A stretch of 64,000 nt of DNA from Acinetobacter sp. B51(2017) (GCF_003711395.1 NZ_PJRJ01000007.1:46788-110787); one strand, 5' to 3'; positions 53,404-63,535 are shown, counted from the stretch's first letter. Notes: generated by a model not told the origin, from the letters alone. Numbers and translations are program-made.

Positions 53404-54683
53404 ACACACAAGCTCCACTTGCAACAGATTCTTTAGCAACATGGCTCGATTATTGGGGCCATGTTCACGTTACAGGCATTGATTTAGGTTTAGAACGTGT
53501 CATTCCAGTGGCTGAAAAACTGGGTGTTACCCATCCTCAAGCCAAAGTCTTTACTGTCGCGGGCACCAATGGGAAGGGTTCTACCACCACCACCTTAGCC
53601 GCCATTTTAAATGCCGCTGGCTATCATGTCGGTTTATATCAATCTCCGCATATTTACCGTTTTAACGAGCGCGTAAAAATTGCGGGGCTTGAGGTAGATG
53701 ACCAAAGCTTAATTGATGCGTTTGTACAAGTGGATCAAGCACGCCGCGAATGTGGTTTAAGCCTCTCGTTTTTTGAGGCCACTACACTTGCGGCATTTGT
53801 GATTTTTAAGCACAAACATTGCGATGTTTGGGTGTTAGAAGTTGGCTTAGGTGGACGTTTGGATGTGGTCAATGTGGTCAATCCAGATATTGCAGTAGTT
53901 ACCAATATTGGACTGGATCATACCGATTGGTTAGGCGATAGCATTGAAAAGATTGCTTTTGAAAAAGCAGGAATTATTCGCCCCAATATTCCAGTAATTT
54001 TTGGCGGGCAACAACAACTACCCCAAGCTATTGCCCATAAAGTAGCTGAGTGCAATGCTAAACTTTATGCTTTAAATCATGATTATTTTTACCAAATTGA
54101 TAACAACGGTCAAACATGGAATTTTGCTTCTAGTGCCACGACCTTAAAACTCCCGACAGGCAGTTTAGCTTTAGACAATATTTCAACCGCAGTAGCTGCT
54201 GTATTGGTGAGTGATTTACAGATTAGCCAATTAGCTCTAAGTCAAGGGATTCAAAATGCCAAATTACAGGGTCGTTTTGAAATCCGTCAAATTCAAGATA
54301 AAACCGTCATTTTTGATGCGGGACATAATCCACATGGCGTGGAATTTTTACTCAAGCAGCTACAACAATACTTAAGCCATCATCCGCAATACACAGAAGT
54401 GGTCACAGTTTTTTCAATGTTGACCGATAAAGACATTAAATCTGTCTGTGATATGTTGAAAGATCATATCGCTTTGTGGAAAATTGCAGCACTTGATGTA
54501 CCGCGTGCTGCACCCCTTACGCAGCTCGATGTCGCATTGGGTAATCAGAACGTGCAGCATTTTGACAGTGTAAAACTCGCTTTTAAATCAGCGCTCGATG
54601 AAACAAACAATAATCAGCTGATTTTGGTATGTGGCTCGTTTCATACCTTAGAAGCGGTATGGGAGTATTTGGAAGCATGTTAA
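53400..54683 (+). CDS. folC: Dihydrofolate/folylpolyglutamate synthase FolC
   Basis: 427-residue Mur-ligase-like enzyme adding glutamates to folates. The start is a TTG at 53400 that overlaps the accD TGA. The ATP-binding loop VAGTNGKGSTTTTLAAIL is near 52-69, the Omega-loop/Mg region YQSPHIYRFNERVKI near 80, and DAGHNPHGVEF near 304; these are the canonical FolC signatures. The stop overlaps the start of the SPOR-domain gene by seven bases. The weak TTG with overlap suggests coupled translation. Confidence 0.95.
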   Translation: MNTQAPLATDSLATWLDYWGHVHVTGIDLGLERVIPVAEKLGVTHPQAKVFTVAGTNGKGSTTTTLAAILNAAGYHVGLYQSPHIYRFNERVKIAGLEVDDQSLIDAFVQVDQARRECGLSLSFFEATTLAAFVIFKHKHCDVWVLEVGLGGRLDVVNVVNPDIAVVTNIGLDHTDWLGDSIEKIAFEKAGIIRPNIPVIFGGQQQLPQAIAHKVAECNAKLYALNHDYFYQIDNNGQTWNFASSATTLKLPTGSLALDNISTAVAAVLVSDLQISQLALSQGIQNAKLQGRFEIRQIQDKTVIFDAGHNPHGVEFLLKQLQQYLSHHPQYTEVVTVFSMLTDKDIKSVCDMLKDHIALWKIAALDVPRAAPLTQLDVALGNQNVQHFDSVKLAFKSALDETNNNQLILVCGSFHTLEAVWEYLEAC

Positions 54684-55615
54684 TGAATAGCAAACAACGT
54701 TGGATGGGTGGTGTTGTTTTATTAGGTGGTGGGGTATTACTTGCTGCGCTATTACTTAAAGGTAAAGAAGAAATTCACCAAAATAACATTCGTAGTTCGG
54801 ATTTAGTGGAGCAAGTGCAACAGCAAAAGAAAAATCCACAACCCGAAGCTGAACCTGTAATGCAACTGCAACCGCTCACGGTCGATGTTGCCACGGAACA
54901 ACGTTTATTAGAAGAACAACGCCGTGCCCGTGAAAAGGCAGTAGCTGAACAAGAAGCGCGTGCCGCAGAATTTTTAGCCATGCAGCAACAAGCTGAGGCA
55001 GAAGCAGCACGTAAAGCAGCTGAAGAATATGCGGCTTTAAATGCGCACCGTGCTAGTCAGCAAAGCTCTGACAACATTCCACCTGAATTAGTGGAAGATG
55101 AAAAAGCCAAACAAAAACGTTTAGCCGATGACGCAAAAAAGGCTGAAGCTGAGAAAAAAGCTGCTGAGCAAAAGAAAGCTGAAGACGCCAAGAAAGCTGA
55201 GGAAAAACGTAAATTAGAAGCTGAGAAGAAAGCTGCCGAACAGAAAAAAGCCGAAGAGAAACGCAAAGCCGAAGAAGCTAAAAAAGCTGAGGAAAAACGT
55301 AAATTAGAGGCTGAAAAGAAAAAAGCCGAAGAAGCCAAGGCTGAAGTGAAAAAAGAAGGCAAACCAAATGGACAATGGATGGTACAAGTAGCTTTAGCTG
55401 CTAACCAAGCCAATGCCGATTCAATCGCGGCTAAACTACGTTCCCAAGGCTATAAGGTCACCAAGAGTCCAACTTCTAAAGGGGTACGGATTATGGTTGG
55501 ACCTGCCAAGAGCCGCGAAGCTGCTGACGATCTACGTAAAAAAGTCAATTCTGATCCAAGCTTAAATACCAAGTCAGCATGGGTAATTGATTGGGTACCT
55601 TTAGATAAACGCTAA
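54677..55615 (+). CDS. SPOR-domain cell-division-type protein
   Basis: 312 residues from the ATG at 54677 inside folC (a second ATG two codons later is equally good). TM helix at about 9-28, then a long Ala/Lys/Glu coiled region (about 80-235) and a C-terminal SPOR domain (about 232-310; WMVQVALAANQANADSIAAKLRSQGYKV in two pieces, ending SAWVIDWVPL), which binds denuded peptidoglycan at the septum. The layout resembles DedD, the gene normally downstream of folC. The coiled region is repetitive at DNA level: a 26-base identical stretch at 55193 recurs at 55283, 90 bases (30 codons) apart. Membrane-anchored, periplasmic C-terminus. Role in division is inferred. Confidence 0.82.
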   Translation: MLMNSKQRWMGGVVLLGGGVLLAALLLKGKEEIHQNNIRSSDLVEQVQQQKKNPQPEAEPVMQLQPLTVDVATEQRLLEEQRRAREKAVAEQEARAAEFLAMQQQAEAEAARKAAEEYAALNAHRASQQSSDNIPPELVEDEKAKQKRLADDAKKAEAEKKAAEQKKAEDAKKAEEKRKLEAEKKAAEQKKAEEKRKAEEAKKAEEKRKLEAEKKKAEEAKAEVKKEGKPNGQWMVQVALAANQANADSIAAKLRSQGYKVTKSPTSKGVRIMVGPAKSREAADDLRKKVNSDPSLNTKSAWVIDWVPLDKR

Positions 55616-55634
55616 TCTGATTCATCAAAAGAAT

Positions 55635-55663
55635 AATGGATGCTAAACAGGCATCCATTTTTT
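55635..55663 (+). terminator. Terminator of the trpA-accD-folC-SPOR chain
   Basis: AATGGATGC/GCATCCATT stem with a 7-base loop and T run, 20 bases after the SPOR gene stop. Confidence 0.88.
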
Positions 55664-55796
55664 ATGCAGCTTGCATTAGTTCATAAAAAAGGCCCATCCA
55701 AAGATGAGCTGAACGTAAAGCGTTATGGTTATATTTTTAGTCTTTGGAGTGATTGTTTTTATTTGTCGTGTACAAAACTTGCTAGCCATCGCATAG

Positions 55797-56037
55797 CTAC
55801 GCGCTGCGCTTATCCTTACATTTACAGTTTAGCTGTGAATCTTGTGCACGAACCAAGCAGAGTTTTGCTTATATCACTACGCGCTGCGCTTGTCTTGCGC
55901 CAAACTAAGACAGTGCTTTGGGTTTTGCCACTCGAAGCATAGCTTCTCGTCTTGCACAAGGGCGAAGCAGTGCTTCCCTTATCCTTATATTCACAGCTAA
56001 GCTGTGAATCTTGCGCTCGGACGGAACGATGTTCCGT
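55797..56037. repeat. Hairpin-rich repeat array between the SPOR and peroxiredoxin genes
   Basis: A 240-base mosaic of small inverted repeats in a gene-free 423-base stretch. Hairpins include TTTACAG/CTGTGAA (55821-55839), AAGCA/TGCTT (55855-55870), GAAGC-ATA-GCTTC (55934-55946), GAAGC-AGT-GCTTC (55964-55976), the 21-base palindrome ATTCACAGCTAAGCTGTGAA plus T (55989-56009) and ACGGAAC-GAT-GTTCCGT (56021-56037). CTACGCGCTGCGCTT recurs exactly (55797, 55877), and a 39-base unit recurs 169 bases apart (55809 and 55978, 34 of 39 identical). The array ends next to the peroxiredoxin stop. No coding potential is evident. Confidence 0.7.
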
Positions 56038-56038
56038 T

Positions 56039-56680
56039 TTATCCTCGCTCAGGCTGTGGCGTCAGGCGTAAATAGGGAGTCAGCGCTTTATAGCCTTTAG
56101 GGAAGCGTTGTTTGATTTCATCTTCATCTTGTAATGAAGGCACAATCACTACATCATCACCATGTTGCCAGTTGGCAGGCGTGGCCACTTTATAGTTATC
56201 AGTGAGTTGCAGTGAATCTACCACACGTAACACTTCATCAAAATTACGTCCTGTAGACGCAGGGTAAGTAATAATTAAACGCACTTTTTTATTGGGATCA
56301 ATAATCAGCAAAGAACGCACCGTGAGGGTTTCGCTGGCATTGGGATGAATAAAGTCATACAAGGTCGACACTTTACGATCTTCATCAGCAATAATGGGGA
56401 AATTCACCGTGGTATTTTGCGTAGCATTAATATCTTCAATCCAACCATGGTGAGAATCCACATCATCCACCGACAGTGCGATGGCTTTTACGTTGCGTTT
56501 TTCAAACTCGCTCTTGAGTTTGGCAGTAAAGCCAAGTTCTGTGGTGCAGACAGGGGTGTAATCGGCAGGATGTGAAAATAAAATTCCCCAGCTATCGCCT
56601 AAAAACTCGTAAAAATCAATTAAACCAGCACTCGATTGTTGTTGGAAATTAGGGGCGATATCACCTAAACGTAAACTCAT
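56039..56680 (-). CDS. 1-Cys peroxiredoxin (Prx6 type)
   Basis: 213 residues from the ATG at 56680, with GAGG five bases upstream; a GTG two codons earlier overlaps that ribosome site. The peroxidatic Cys is in HPADYTPVCTTELG (Cys45) and the family Arg is present (VRSLLIIDPNKKVR). The absence of a second conserved Cys at the usual 2-Cys AhpC place, plus the long C-terminal domain with NYKVATPANWQHGDDVVIVP, points to the 1-Cys Prx6 subfamily. It reduces peroxides with an external thiol. The stop codon abuts the hairpin array. Confidence 0.9.
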   Translation of the reverse strand: MSLRLGDIAPNFQQQSSAGLIDFYEFLGDSWGILFSHPADYTPVCTTELGFTAKLKSEFEKRNVKAIALSVDDVDSHHGWIEDINATQNTTVNFPIIADEDRKVSTLYDFIHPNASETLTVRSLLIIDPNKKVRLIITYPASTGRNFDEVLRVVDSLQLTDNYKVATPANWQHGDDVVIVPSLQDEDEIKQRFPKGYKALTPYLRLTPQPERG

Positions 56681-56965
56681 ACTCACCTCAATAAATTTTA
56701 ATCTTGTTGTCTATACCAATGACTATGCCGCAGTTTTTATATAATTAAAAATAGTGTTTTAAGATGTTTTTATGAGTAAAAATGCTAAATGATTGGGCGT
56801 AAGATGATAGCTGTCGCTCAATAGCTTACCAGTGCCACACGGCTTGAGAATGACTTTTTTTTACAGTGAACTGCTTAAAAGCCTTGTACTTGAAATTTCT
56901 AGCACCATAATAACAACCAAGAACAAATTTTTTCTTTTGACAAGCAAGATTTAGAGAGTCTATTC

Positions 56966-59680
56966 ATGTTGGCAAGTCTGATCGGAGGAATCTTCGGTAC
57001 CAAAAATGAGCGTGAACTCAAACGCATGCGTAAAATCGTAGATAAGATTAATGCGCTCGAGCCGACGATATCTGCCTTAAACGATGCAGACTTATCTGCA
57101 AAAACCCAAGAATTCAAACAACGTTATAACAATGGTGAAAGCCTAGACCAACTCTTGCCTGAAGCTTTTGCGGTGTGCCGTGAAGCAGGTAAACGTATTA
57201 TGGGCATGCGTCATTATGATGTACAGCTCATTGGTGGTATTACCTTGCACGAAGGTAAAATCGCAGAAATGCGTACCGGTGAAGGTAAAACTTTAATGGG
57301 TACTTTAGCATCTTATTTAAATGCTTTAAGTGGTCAAGGTGTACATGTCATTACCGTCAATGATTATTTGGCACAGCGTGATGCTGAGTTAAACCGTCCA
57401 TTATTTGAATTTTTAGGTTTGAGCATTGGCGTGATTTACTCCATGCAAGATCCAACCGAAAAGTCAGAAGCATATCGTGCCGACATCACTTATGGTACCA
57501 ATAACGAATTTGGTTTTGACTATCTTCGTGACAACATGGTGTTTTCTTTAGAAGAGAAAAAACAACGTGGTTTAACTTATGCCATTATTGATGAGGTCGA
57601 TTCGATCTTAATTGATGAAGCGCGTACGCCATTGATTATTTCAGGGCAATCGGATGATTCATCGCAGCTTTATGCAGCAATCAATACTATTCCACCAAAA
57701 TTGACTCCGCAAAAAGAAGAAAAAGTCGCAGATGGCGGACATTTTTGGATTGATGAAAAACAACGCTCAGTAGAAATGACCGAAATTGGTTATGAAACGG
57801 TTGAGCAAGAATTGATTGCCATGGGTTTATTGGCTGAAGGCGAAAGCTTATATTCGGCAGCTAATTTAAATCTGGTACATCATGTTTCGGCAGCGATTCG
57901 TGCGCATTTCTTATATCAACGCAATGTGCATTACATCATTCATGAGGGTGAAATCATCATTGTGGATGAAAACACCGGTCGTACCATGCCAGGTCGCCGT
58001 TGGTCAGAGGGTTTACATCAAGCGGTAGAAGCCAAAGAAGGTTTAGAGATTCAGCCTGAAAATCAAACACTGGCAACCACGACTTTCCAAAACTATTTCC
58101 GTTTATATAAAAAGCTCTCGGGTATGACGGGTACTGCCGATACCGAAGCTGCGGAAATGAAAGAAATTTATGGTTTAGATGTTGTTTTAATTCCAACGCA
58201 TCGCCCAATGGTACGTAAAGACCATGACGATTTAATTTATTTAAATCGCGAAGGCAAATATAACGCTATTATTCAAGAAATTCAGCGCGTGCATGAGTCT
58301 GGTGTCGCGCCAATTCTAATTGGTACAGCAACCATTGATGCCTCAGAAATTTTATCTGAAAAATTAAAAGCGGCAGGTATTCATCATGAAGTACTCAACG
58401 CTAAACAACACGAACGTGAAGCCGATATTATTGCACAAGCAGGTGCACCGCGAGCTGTGACCATCGCCACCAACATGGCAGGTCGTGGTACCGACATTCT
58501 ATTGGGCGGTAACTGGAAAGCATTACTGGCTAAAATTGAAAATCCAACAGCAGATGACGAAGCACGTTTAAAAGCCGAGTGGGAGAAAAACCACGAAGCG
58601 GTATTGGCATCGGGTGGTTTACACATTATTGGTTCAGAACGTCACGAATCACGTCGTATTGATAACCAATTGCGTGGTCGTGCCGGTCGTCAAGGTGACC
58701 CAGGTGTATCACGTTTCTACCTGTCACTTGAAGATGATTTAATGCGTATCTTCGCGGGTGACCGTGTTGTCAATATGATGAAAGCGATGGGGCTTTCTGA
58801 AGATGAAGCGATCGAACACAAAATGGTGTCACGCTCAATTGAAAATGCACAGCGTAAAGTTGAAGCACGTAACTTTGATATTCGTAAAAACTTGTTGAAA
58901 TACGATGACGTCAACAACGAACAACGTAAGATCATTTATTCACAACGTGATGATATTTTAGCCGAAAGCTCACTACACGATTATTTAGAAGAAATGCATC
59001 GTGAAGTGATGAAAGGCGTGATTGAAACCTATATTCCACCTGAGTCGATTCATGACCAATGGGATGTGCCAGGTTTAGAAGCAGCATTACGTGAAGAATT
59101 TTCGATTGATTTACCGATTCATGCATGGTTAGAGCAAGACCGTCGTTTAGATGAAGAAGGCTTAGCGCGTCGTATTACGGATGAAGTGGTCGGTCGTTAT
59201 AATGCACGCCGTGAACAAATGGGCAGTGAATCGGCAGCCATGCTAGAGCGTCACTTTACTTTAAGTTCGCTTGATCGCCATTGGAAAGAACATTTGGCTG
59301 CCATGGATTACCTACGCCAAGGTATTCACTTGCGTGGTTATGCGCAGAAAAACCCTGAGCAAGAATACAAAAAAGAAGCCTTTAACTTATTTGTCAACAT
59401 GCTTGCGGTGATTAAATCGGATGTGGTGACGGATCTATCACGGATCCATGTTCCAACGCCAGAAGAAATCGCAGAAATGGAAGCGCAAAAACAAGCGCAA
59501 GCTGAGGCACAAGCGCAAGCATTACAGCTGAATTTAGCTGAAGTACAACAAGCACCTGTGGTTGAGGCTCAGTTTGATGCTGTGCAGCCAACAGCTGAGT
59601 TTGAGCCACCTGCGAGTCGTAACGCACCGTGCCCATGTGGTTCGGGGCTTAAATACAAGCAATGTCACGGTAAAATCTAA
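56966..59680 (+). CDS. secA: Preprotein translocase ATPase SecA
   Basis: 904 residues. Nucleotide-binding domain 1 has Walker [20 protein letters not shown] (Lys near 108) and Walker [19 protein letters not shown] near 207; the preprotein cross-linking domain lies between (about 230-370); NBD2 has [12 protein letters not shown] near 508 and [21 protein letters not shown] near 555. The C-terminus has a Gln/Ala-rich linker and a zinc-binding tail [14 protein letters not shown], used for SecB contact. ATP drives substrates into SecYEG. The upstream region (56687-56965) must hold the promoter; no secM-like gene is seen. Confidence 0.98.
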   Translation: MLASLIGGIFGTKNERELKRMRKIVDKINALEPTISALNDADLSAKTQEFKQRYNNGESLDQLLPEAFAVCREAGKRIMGMRHYDVQLIGGITLHEGKIAEMRTGEGKTLMGTLASYLNALSGQGVHVITVNDYLAQRDAELNRPLFEFLGLSIGVIYSMQDPTEKSEAYRADITYGTNNEFGFDYLRDNMVFSLEEKKQRGLTYAIIDEVDSILIDEARTPLIISGQSDDSSQLYAAINTIPPKLTPQKEEKVADGGHFWIDEKQRSVEMTEIGYETVEQELIAMGLLAEGESLYSAANLNLVHHVSAAIRAHFLYQRNVHYIIHEGEIIIVDENTGRTMPGRRWSEGLHQAVEAKEGLEIQPENQTLATTTFQNYFRLYKKLSGMTGTADTEAAEMKEIYGLDVVLIPTHRPMVRKDHDDLIYLNREGKYNAIIQEIQRVHESGVAPILIGTATIDASEILSEKLKAAGIHHEVLNAKQHEREADIIAQAGAPRAVTIATNMAGRGTDILLGGNWKALLAKIENPTADDEARLKAEWEKNHEAVLASGGLHIIGSERHESRRIDNQLRGRAGRQGDPGVSRFYLSLEDDLMRIFAGDRVVNMMKAMGLSEDEAIEHKMVSRSIENAQRKVEARNFDIRKNLLKYDDVNNEQRKIIYSQRDDILAESSLHDYLEEMHREVMKGVIETYIPPESIHDQWDVPGLEAALREEFSIDLPIHAWLEQDRRLDEEGLARRITDEVVGRYNARREQMGSESAAMLERHFTLSSLDRHWKEHLAAMDYLRQGIHLRGYAQKNPEQEYKKEAFNLFVNMLAVIKSDVVTDLSRIHVPTPEEIAEMEAQKQAQAEAQAQALQLNLAEVQQAPVVEAQFDAVQPTAEFEPPASRNAPCPCGSGLKYKQCHGKI

Positions 59681-59695
59681 GTTTTACTCAAGCCT

Positions 59696-59721
59696 AAGCC
59701 ACTCGATTGAGTGGCTTTTTT
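59696..59721 (+). terminator. Terminator after secA
   Basis: AAGCCACTC/GAGTGGCTT stem with GATT loop and a T run. Confidence 0.9.
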
Positions 59722-59800
59722 ATTGTTGTGTGAATAGTATTTGCAGTTGTTGCTATTCAATGTTATTTAGTTGCTCATCAAGAAATTTATGGACAACACA

Positions 59801-60136
59801 ATGAAAAAAGCATTACAAATTGGTTTGGTAGCCTTAAGCACAGTATCTACATTCGCGATGGCAGAGCAACTCACCACCACACCAGAAAAAGTAAAAGCCG
59901 CGCTTGGCCCACAAACAGCTCAAGCAATTGTTAAAGATAATCTAGTAACGGTGATTAGCCCGCGTACTGGTATTAGCTATACCTTTAATAATGAAAATAA
60001 ACCCATTGTGCTACAAACACAGGCGATTGTAGCTGCTAACAGTGCCAATGCAGAGCGTATTGTGGCAGCCAATCCTGCAGTTTCAGCAGAAAGCCAACAA
60101 AAAGCCAAACAAGCTTTATTAGAGGCAGCCAAATAA
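59801..60136 (+). CDS. Small periplasmic protein, function unknown
   Basis: 111 residues from the ATG at 59801 (MKKALQIGLVALSTVSTFAM). A clear signal peptide (about 1-21, cleavage after AMA) is followed by an Ala-rich, mostly helical domain with TTTPEKVKAALGPQTAQAIV and SPRTGISYTFNNENKP. I recognise no family. An earlier ATG at 59789 and a TTG at 59771 are less likely. It has its own terminator. Probably Acinetobacter-type periplasmic protein; role unknown. Confidence 0.6.
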   Translation: MKKALQIGLVALSTVSTFAMAEQLTTTPEKVKAALGPQTAQAIVKDNLVTVISPRTGISYTFNNENKPIVLQTQAIVAANSANAERIVAANPAVSAESQQKAKQALLEAAK

Positions 60137-60153
60137 CGGCTAACTTTCTGAGT

Positions 60154-60180
60154 AAAACCAGTCTGTTGACTGGTTTTTTT
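60154..60180 (+). terminator. Terminator after the small periplasmic gene
   Basis: AAAACCAGTC/GACTGGTTTT stem with TGTT loop and seven T in all. Confidence 0.92.
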
Positions 60181-60281
60181 GTCTTTGGATAAAAACTTAG
60201 CATTTTGCCTTTTAGGCTCGATTTTTTTATCAATATCTAATAAGCTGTTCTTTTATATAAAATCAAATTGGAAGTTTAAAA

Positions 60282-61502
60282 ATGGCAGTTGGTGACGTAA
60301 CGATGCCACAGATGCATGTGGTACAAGGGGTGAAAATTGGTTCAGCTGAAGCGTATGTGCGCTATCAGAATCGACGTGACCTTGTCATTTTTGAATTTAG
60401 CCCGGGAACGAATGTTGCGGGTGTATTTACCCAAAATGCATTTTGCGCTGCCCCTGTGCATATTTCTAAAGCGCATTTAAAGTTAGGTAATCCTCGTTAT
60501 CTGGTGATTAATACCGGCAATGCCAACGCAGGCACAGGTAAAATCGGTATGGCGAATGCCGAAGCAACTTGCGAAAAATTAGCTGAATTAGCAGGCGTGA
60601 GCAAAGCAGAAATTTTACCATTCTCGACTGGGGTCATTGGTGAGCAACTGCCAATGCCGCGTTTATTGTCAGGCTTACAACCCGCGCTAGACAGCTTAAG
60701 CAATGATGCTTGGGTCGATGCAGCCACAGGTATTATGACCACAGATACCACCCCAAAAGGTGCTTCTGAGCAGTTTGAGCTTGATGGTGTGACCTATACC
60801 ATGACGGGTATTTCCAAAGGCGCAGGCATGATTCGTCCGAATATGGCAACCATGCTCGGCTTTGTTGCAACCGATGCGCCAATTGCGCGTGAACTTGTGC
60901 AGCAAATGTTATCGACTGCTGTAAATCAGTCTTTTAACCGCATCACCATTGATGGTGATACTTCCACCAATGATTCATGTATCTTTGCCGCGACTGGTCA
61001 AGCGGGCGGTGCAGAAATCACATCTACTGAAGATCCACGTTTTGCCCAAGTGGCTGAAGTCTTGACTCGCGTCATGAAGCGTTTAGCACAGCTAATCGTG
61101 CGTGATGGTGAAGGTGCCACTAAATTTATTACCGTTGCCGTAGAAGGCGGTGCCAATACGCAAGAATGTTGTGATATTGCCTATAGCATTGCGCATTCAC
61201 CATTGGTCAAAACAGCACTCTTTGCTTCAGATCCAAACTGGGGACGTATCTTAGCTGCGATTGGTTATGCGGGTGTTAAAGACTTAGATGTGGAAAAAAT
61301 CCAAGTGTGGTTAGATGATGTACAAATCTGTAAAGATGGCGGTGCAGCAGAAGATTACACCGAAGAAGCAGGTGCCCGCGTGATGGCACAAACCGAAATT
61401 ACCATTCGTGTAGCGCTTGGACGTGGTGATGCTAAAGATACGGTCTATACTTGTGACTTATCTTATGACTATGTCAAGATTAATGCTGACTATCGTTCAT
61501 AA
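60282..61502 (+). CDS. argJ: Glutamate N-acetyltransferase/amino-acid acetyltransferase ArgJ
   Basis: 406-residue ornithine acetyltransferase of arginine synthesis (recycles acetyl groups; some also make N-acetylglutamate from acetyl-CoA). It has the N-terminal-nucleophile-type self-cleavage region [19 protein letters not shown], where the Thr after Ala of P-N-M-A-T becomes the new N-terminus (near 193), [20 protein letters not shown] near 73, and [10 protein letters not shown] near 225. Length is normal. TTGGAAG precedes the ATG by eight bases. Confidence 0.96.
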   Translation: MAVGDVTMPQMHVVQGVKIGSAEAYVRYQNRRDLVIFEFSPGTNVAGVFTQNAFCAAPVHISKAHLKLGNPRYLVINTGNANAGTGKIGMANAEATCEKLAELAGVSKAEILPFSTGVIGEQLPMPRLLSGLQPALDSLSNDAWVDAATGIMTTDTTPKGASEQFELDGVTYTMTGISKGAGMIRPNMATMLGFVATDAPIARELVQQMLSTAVNQSFNRITIDGDTSTNDSCIFAATGQAGGAEITSTEDPRFAQVAEVLTRVMKRLAQLIVRDGEGATKFITVAVEGGANTQECCDIAYSIAHSPLVKTALFASDPNWGRILAAIGYAGVKDLDVEKIQVWLDDVQICKDGGAAEDYTEEAGARVMAQTEITIRVALGRGDAKDTVYTCDLSYDYVKINADYRS

Positions 61503-61518
61503 TTCAAGATTTTTTTGT

Positions 61519-61543
61519 AAAGCCTCATTCGTGAGGCTTTTTT
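61519..61543 (+). terminator. Terminator after argJ
   Basis: AAAGCCTCA/TGAGGCTTT stem with a TTCG loop, then T run. Confidence 0.92.
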
Positions 61544-61627
61544 GTAAGTATTGTTTTTTTACTTTCTGGTCAAAAAAGCACAACGCCATTTTGATCAGAT
61601 ACTGCAAGTGGATGTAGGGAATACACA

Positions 61628-62695
61628 ATGAATAATGCGACTAATTTAATTGCCAATGAAGCGAAAAGTATCGTACAGGCACATTTAGATCGTTTAGGAG
61701 AGCAAAAAACTGCACACATGTCTGAATCAGTGAAGCAAGAAAAATTTGCACAGATCTTAGCTGAGCTGAAAAAGCGCGATGCAGTGTTAGTGGCACATTA
61801 TTATTGTGATCCTGAAGTGCAAGAGTTAGCAGAACTGAGCGGTGGTTGCGTATCTGACTCTTTAGAGATGGCACGTTTTGGTCGTGATCATGCTGCACAA
61901 ACTCTGGTAGTGGCTGGGGTTAAATTTATGGGCGAAACCTCAAAAATTTTATCGCCTGAAAAAACGATTTTAATGCCCACTTTGGAAGCTACCTGTTCTT
62001 TGGACTTAGGTTGCCCAGAAAAAGAGTTTGCTGAATTTTGTGATGCGCATCCTGATCATACCGTTGTGGTCTATGCCAATACCTCGGCTGCAGTGAAGGC
62101 GCGTGCCGATTGGGTCGTGACTTCAAGCTGTGCAGTAGAAATTATTGAACATCTTGATAGTCTGGGTGAAAAAATTATTTGGGCACCAGATCAACATTTA
62201 GGTCGTTATATTCAGCATAAAACTGGTGCAGATATGCTGCTTTGGGATGGCGCTTGTATTGTGCATGAAGAATTCCGTGCCCGTGGCATCGAAAATATGA
62301 AAGCGCTTTATCCAGATGCGGCAGTTTTAGTCCATCCTGAGTCGCCACTTTCTGTAGTAGAAGTTGCCGATGCTGTAGGCAGTACCTCACAACTGATTAA
62401 AGCTGCACAAACTTTGCCACATGAACGTCTGATCGTAGCCACTGATCGTGGCATCTTCTATAAAATGCAACAAGCTGTGCCCAACAAAATTTTAATTGAG
62501 GCACCAACTGCAGGTGAGGGCGCAACTTGTCGTTCATGTGCACATTGTCCTTGGATGGCAATGAACGAACTTGATGGAATTTTAGAGGTTTTACAACGAG
62601 GCGACCAAGAAATTCATGTAGATCCTGCTTTAGCAGAGCGCGCTAAGCTACCCCTTGATCGAATGTTGGCCTTTAGTGCTCAGTTAAAACGTTGA
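61628..62695 (+). CDS. nadA: Quinolinate synthase NadA
   Basis: 4Fe-4S enzyme making quinolinate for NAD from iminoaspartate and dihydroxyacetone phosphate. 355 residues. Conserved Cys ligands lie in [19 protein letters not shown] near 117-135, in TSSCAVEI near 161, and in [18 protein letters not shown] near 297. [20 protein letters not shown] and [12 protein letters not shown] near 72-83 are N-terminal signatures. AGGG eight bases before the ATG. Monocistronic, followed by the tRNA operon promoter. Confidence 0.97.
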   Translation: MNNATNLIANEAKSIVQAHLDRLGEQKTAHMSESVKQEKFAQILAELKKRDAVLVAHYYCDPEVQELAELSGGCVSDSLEMARFGRDHAAQTLVVAGVKFMGETSKILSPEKTILMPTLEATCSLDLGCPEKEFAEFCDAHPDHTVVVYANTSAAVKARADWVVTSSCAVEIIEHLDSLGEKIIWAPDQHLGRYIQHKTGADMLLWDGACIVHEEFRARGIENMKALYPDAAVLVHPESPLSVVEVADAVGSTSQLIKAAQTLPHERLIVATDRGIFYKMQQAVPNKILIEAPTAGEGATCRSCAHCPWMAMNELDGILEVLQRGDQEIHVDPALAERAKLPLDRMLAFSAQLKR

Positions 62696-62783
62696 AAATT
62701 AGACAAAAATGCTTAAAAAATAGTATAAATGATGTTTATTTATACGTTTGATGCGTTTTTTTAACTTTTTTTAAATATAGGTG

Positions 62784-62812
62784 TTGACGTACCTGTGCGT
62801 CACGCCTAAAAT
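62784..62812 (+). promoter_or_regulatory. Promoter of the six-gene tRNA cluster
   Basis: TTGACG (62784-62789), 17-base spacer, TAAAAT (62807-62812), 46 bases before the first tRNA. A small leader hairpin (CGAAC/GTTCG, 62824-62838) lies in between. Confidence 0.85.
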
Positions 62813-62858
62813 GCACACCGTACCGAACGATAAGTTCGATACAAAAGCTGAGATGAAT

Positions 62859-62935
62859 CGGAGCATAGCACAGCCTGGTAGTGCACCTGGTTTGGGACCA
62901 GGGGGTCGTAGGTTCGAATCCTACTGCTCCGACCA
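62859..62935 (+). tRNA. tRNA-Pro (anticodon TGG), copy 1
   Basis: 77-base cloverleaf, acceptor CGGAGCA/TGCTCCG, discriminator A, encoded CCA. The anticodon loop TTTGGGA within CCTGG/CCAGG gives TGG, which reads CCN. Confidence 0.97.
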
Positions 62936-62970
62936 ATTCTTCAAGGCCAAATGATGGTAACATCAGTTAA

Positions 62971-63047
62971 GCGCTTGTAGCTCAGTTGGATAGAGCATCC
63001 GCCTTCTAAGCGGATGGTCACAGGTTCGAATCCTGTCAGGCGCGCCA
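62971..63047 (+). tRNA. tRNA-Arg (anticodon TCT)
   Basis: 77 bases, acceptor GCGCTTG/CAGGCGC, discriminator G, encoded CCA; anticodon stem TCCGC/GCGGA with CTTCTAA gives TCT (reads AGA/AGG). Confidence 0.96.
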
Positions 63048-63087
63048 TTTGGTCGCTCGATGTATAGAATCTGAAAGCTTTTATGAC

Positions 63088-63164
63088 GGTGGATGTAGCT
63101 CAGTTGGTAGAGCCCCGGATTGTGATTCCGGTTGTCGTGGGTTCGAATCCCATCATTCACCCCA
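63088..63164 (+). tRNA. tRNA-His (anticodon GTG), copy 1
   Basis: 77 bases including the extra 5' G that pairs with C73, the tRNA-His identity feature. Anticodon loop TTGTGAT gives GTG. Encoded CCA. Confidence 0.97.
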
Positions 63165-63182
63165 ACTTTTAAAGTTGAAGAA

Positions 63183-63259
63183 CGGAGCATAGCACAGCCT
63201 GGTAGTGCACCTGGTTTGGGACCAGGGGGTCGTAGGTTCGAATCCTACTGCTCCGACCA
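63183..63259 (+). tRNA. tRNA-Pro (anticodon TGG), copy 2
   Basis: Identical in sequence to copy 1, 18 bases after tRNA-His copy 1. Confidence 0.97.
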
Positions 63260-63285
63260 CTCTTAAAAAGTGGTGGATAAAAGAT

Positions 63286-63306
63286 ACCGCATAGAGCGGT
63301 TTTTTT
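63286..63306 (+). terminator. First terminator in the tRNA cluster
   Basis: ACCGC/GCGGT stem followed by a T run, between tRNA-Pro copy 2 and tRNA-His copy 2. Its presence mid-cluster fits a duplicated segment rather than one designed operon. Confidence 0.7.
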
Positions 63307-63336
63307 ATGTCTTAAAAGTAAATAGCATCACATGAT

Positions 63337-63413
63337 GGTGGATGTAGCTCAGTTGGTAGAGCCCCGGATTGTGATTCCGGTTGTCGTGGGTTCGAATCCC
63401 ATCATTCACCCCA
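63337..63413 (+). tRNA. tRNA-His (anticodon GTG), copy 2
   Basis: Identical to copy 1, offset by exactly 249 bases. Confidence 0.97.
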
Positions 63414-63431
63414 ACTTTTAAAGTTGAAAAA

Positions 63432-63508
63432 CGGAGCATAGCACAGCCTGGTAGTGCACCTGGTTTGGGACCAGGGGGTCGTAGGTTCGAATCCTACTGC
63501 TCCGACCA
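63432..63508 (+). tRNA. tRNA-Pro (anticodon TGG), copy 3
   Basis: Identical to copies 1 and 2. The His-Pro spacer differs from the first unit by one base (G to A). Confidence 0.97.
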
Positions 63509-63535
63509 TTTACTTTAATGGTCAGAATAAAAGAT

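Noticed and set aside
55057..55413. 118-codon minus-strand ORF rich in Ser/Ala/Phe
   Set aside because: Shadow of the Lys/Glu/Ala coiled coil of the SPOR gene.
55640..55942. 100-codon plus-strand ORF after the SPOR gene
   Set aside because: It starts inside the terminator, runs through hairpin repeats, has no ribosome site and no recognisable protein pattern. I see no cvpA or purF in this gap.
55797..56037. CRISPR-like array
   Set aside because: Repeats are short, uneven and internally palindromic with no constant spacer length, and no cas genes are present.
62736..63190. Minus-strand ORFs across the tRNA genes with GFEPTTPWSQTRCTTRLC-like and GIRTHDNRNHNPGLYQLSY-like text
   Set aside because: These are the well-known false translations of tRNA antisense strands, not proteins.
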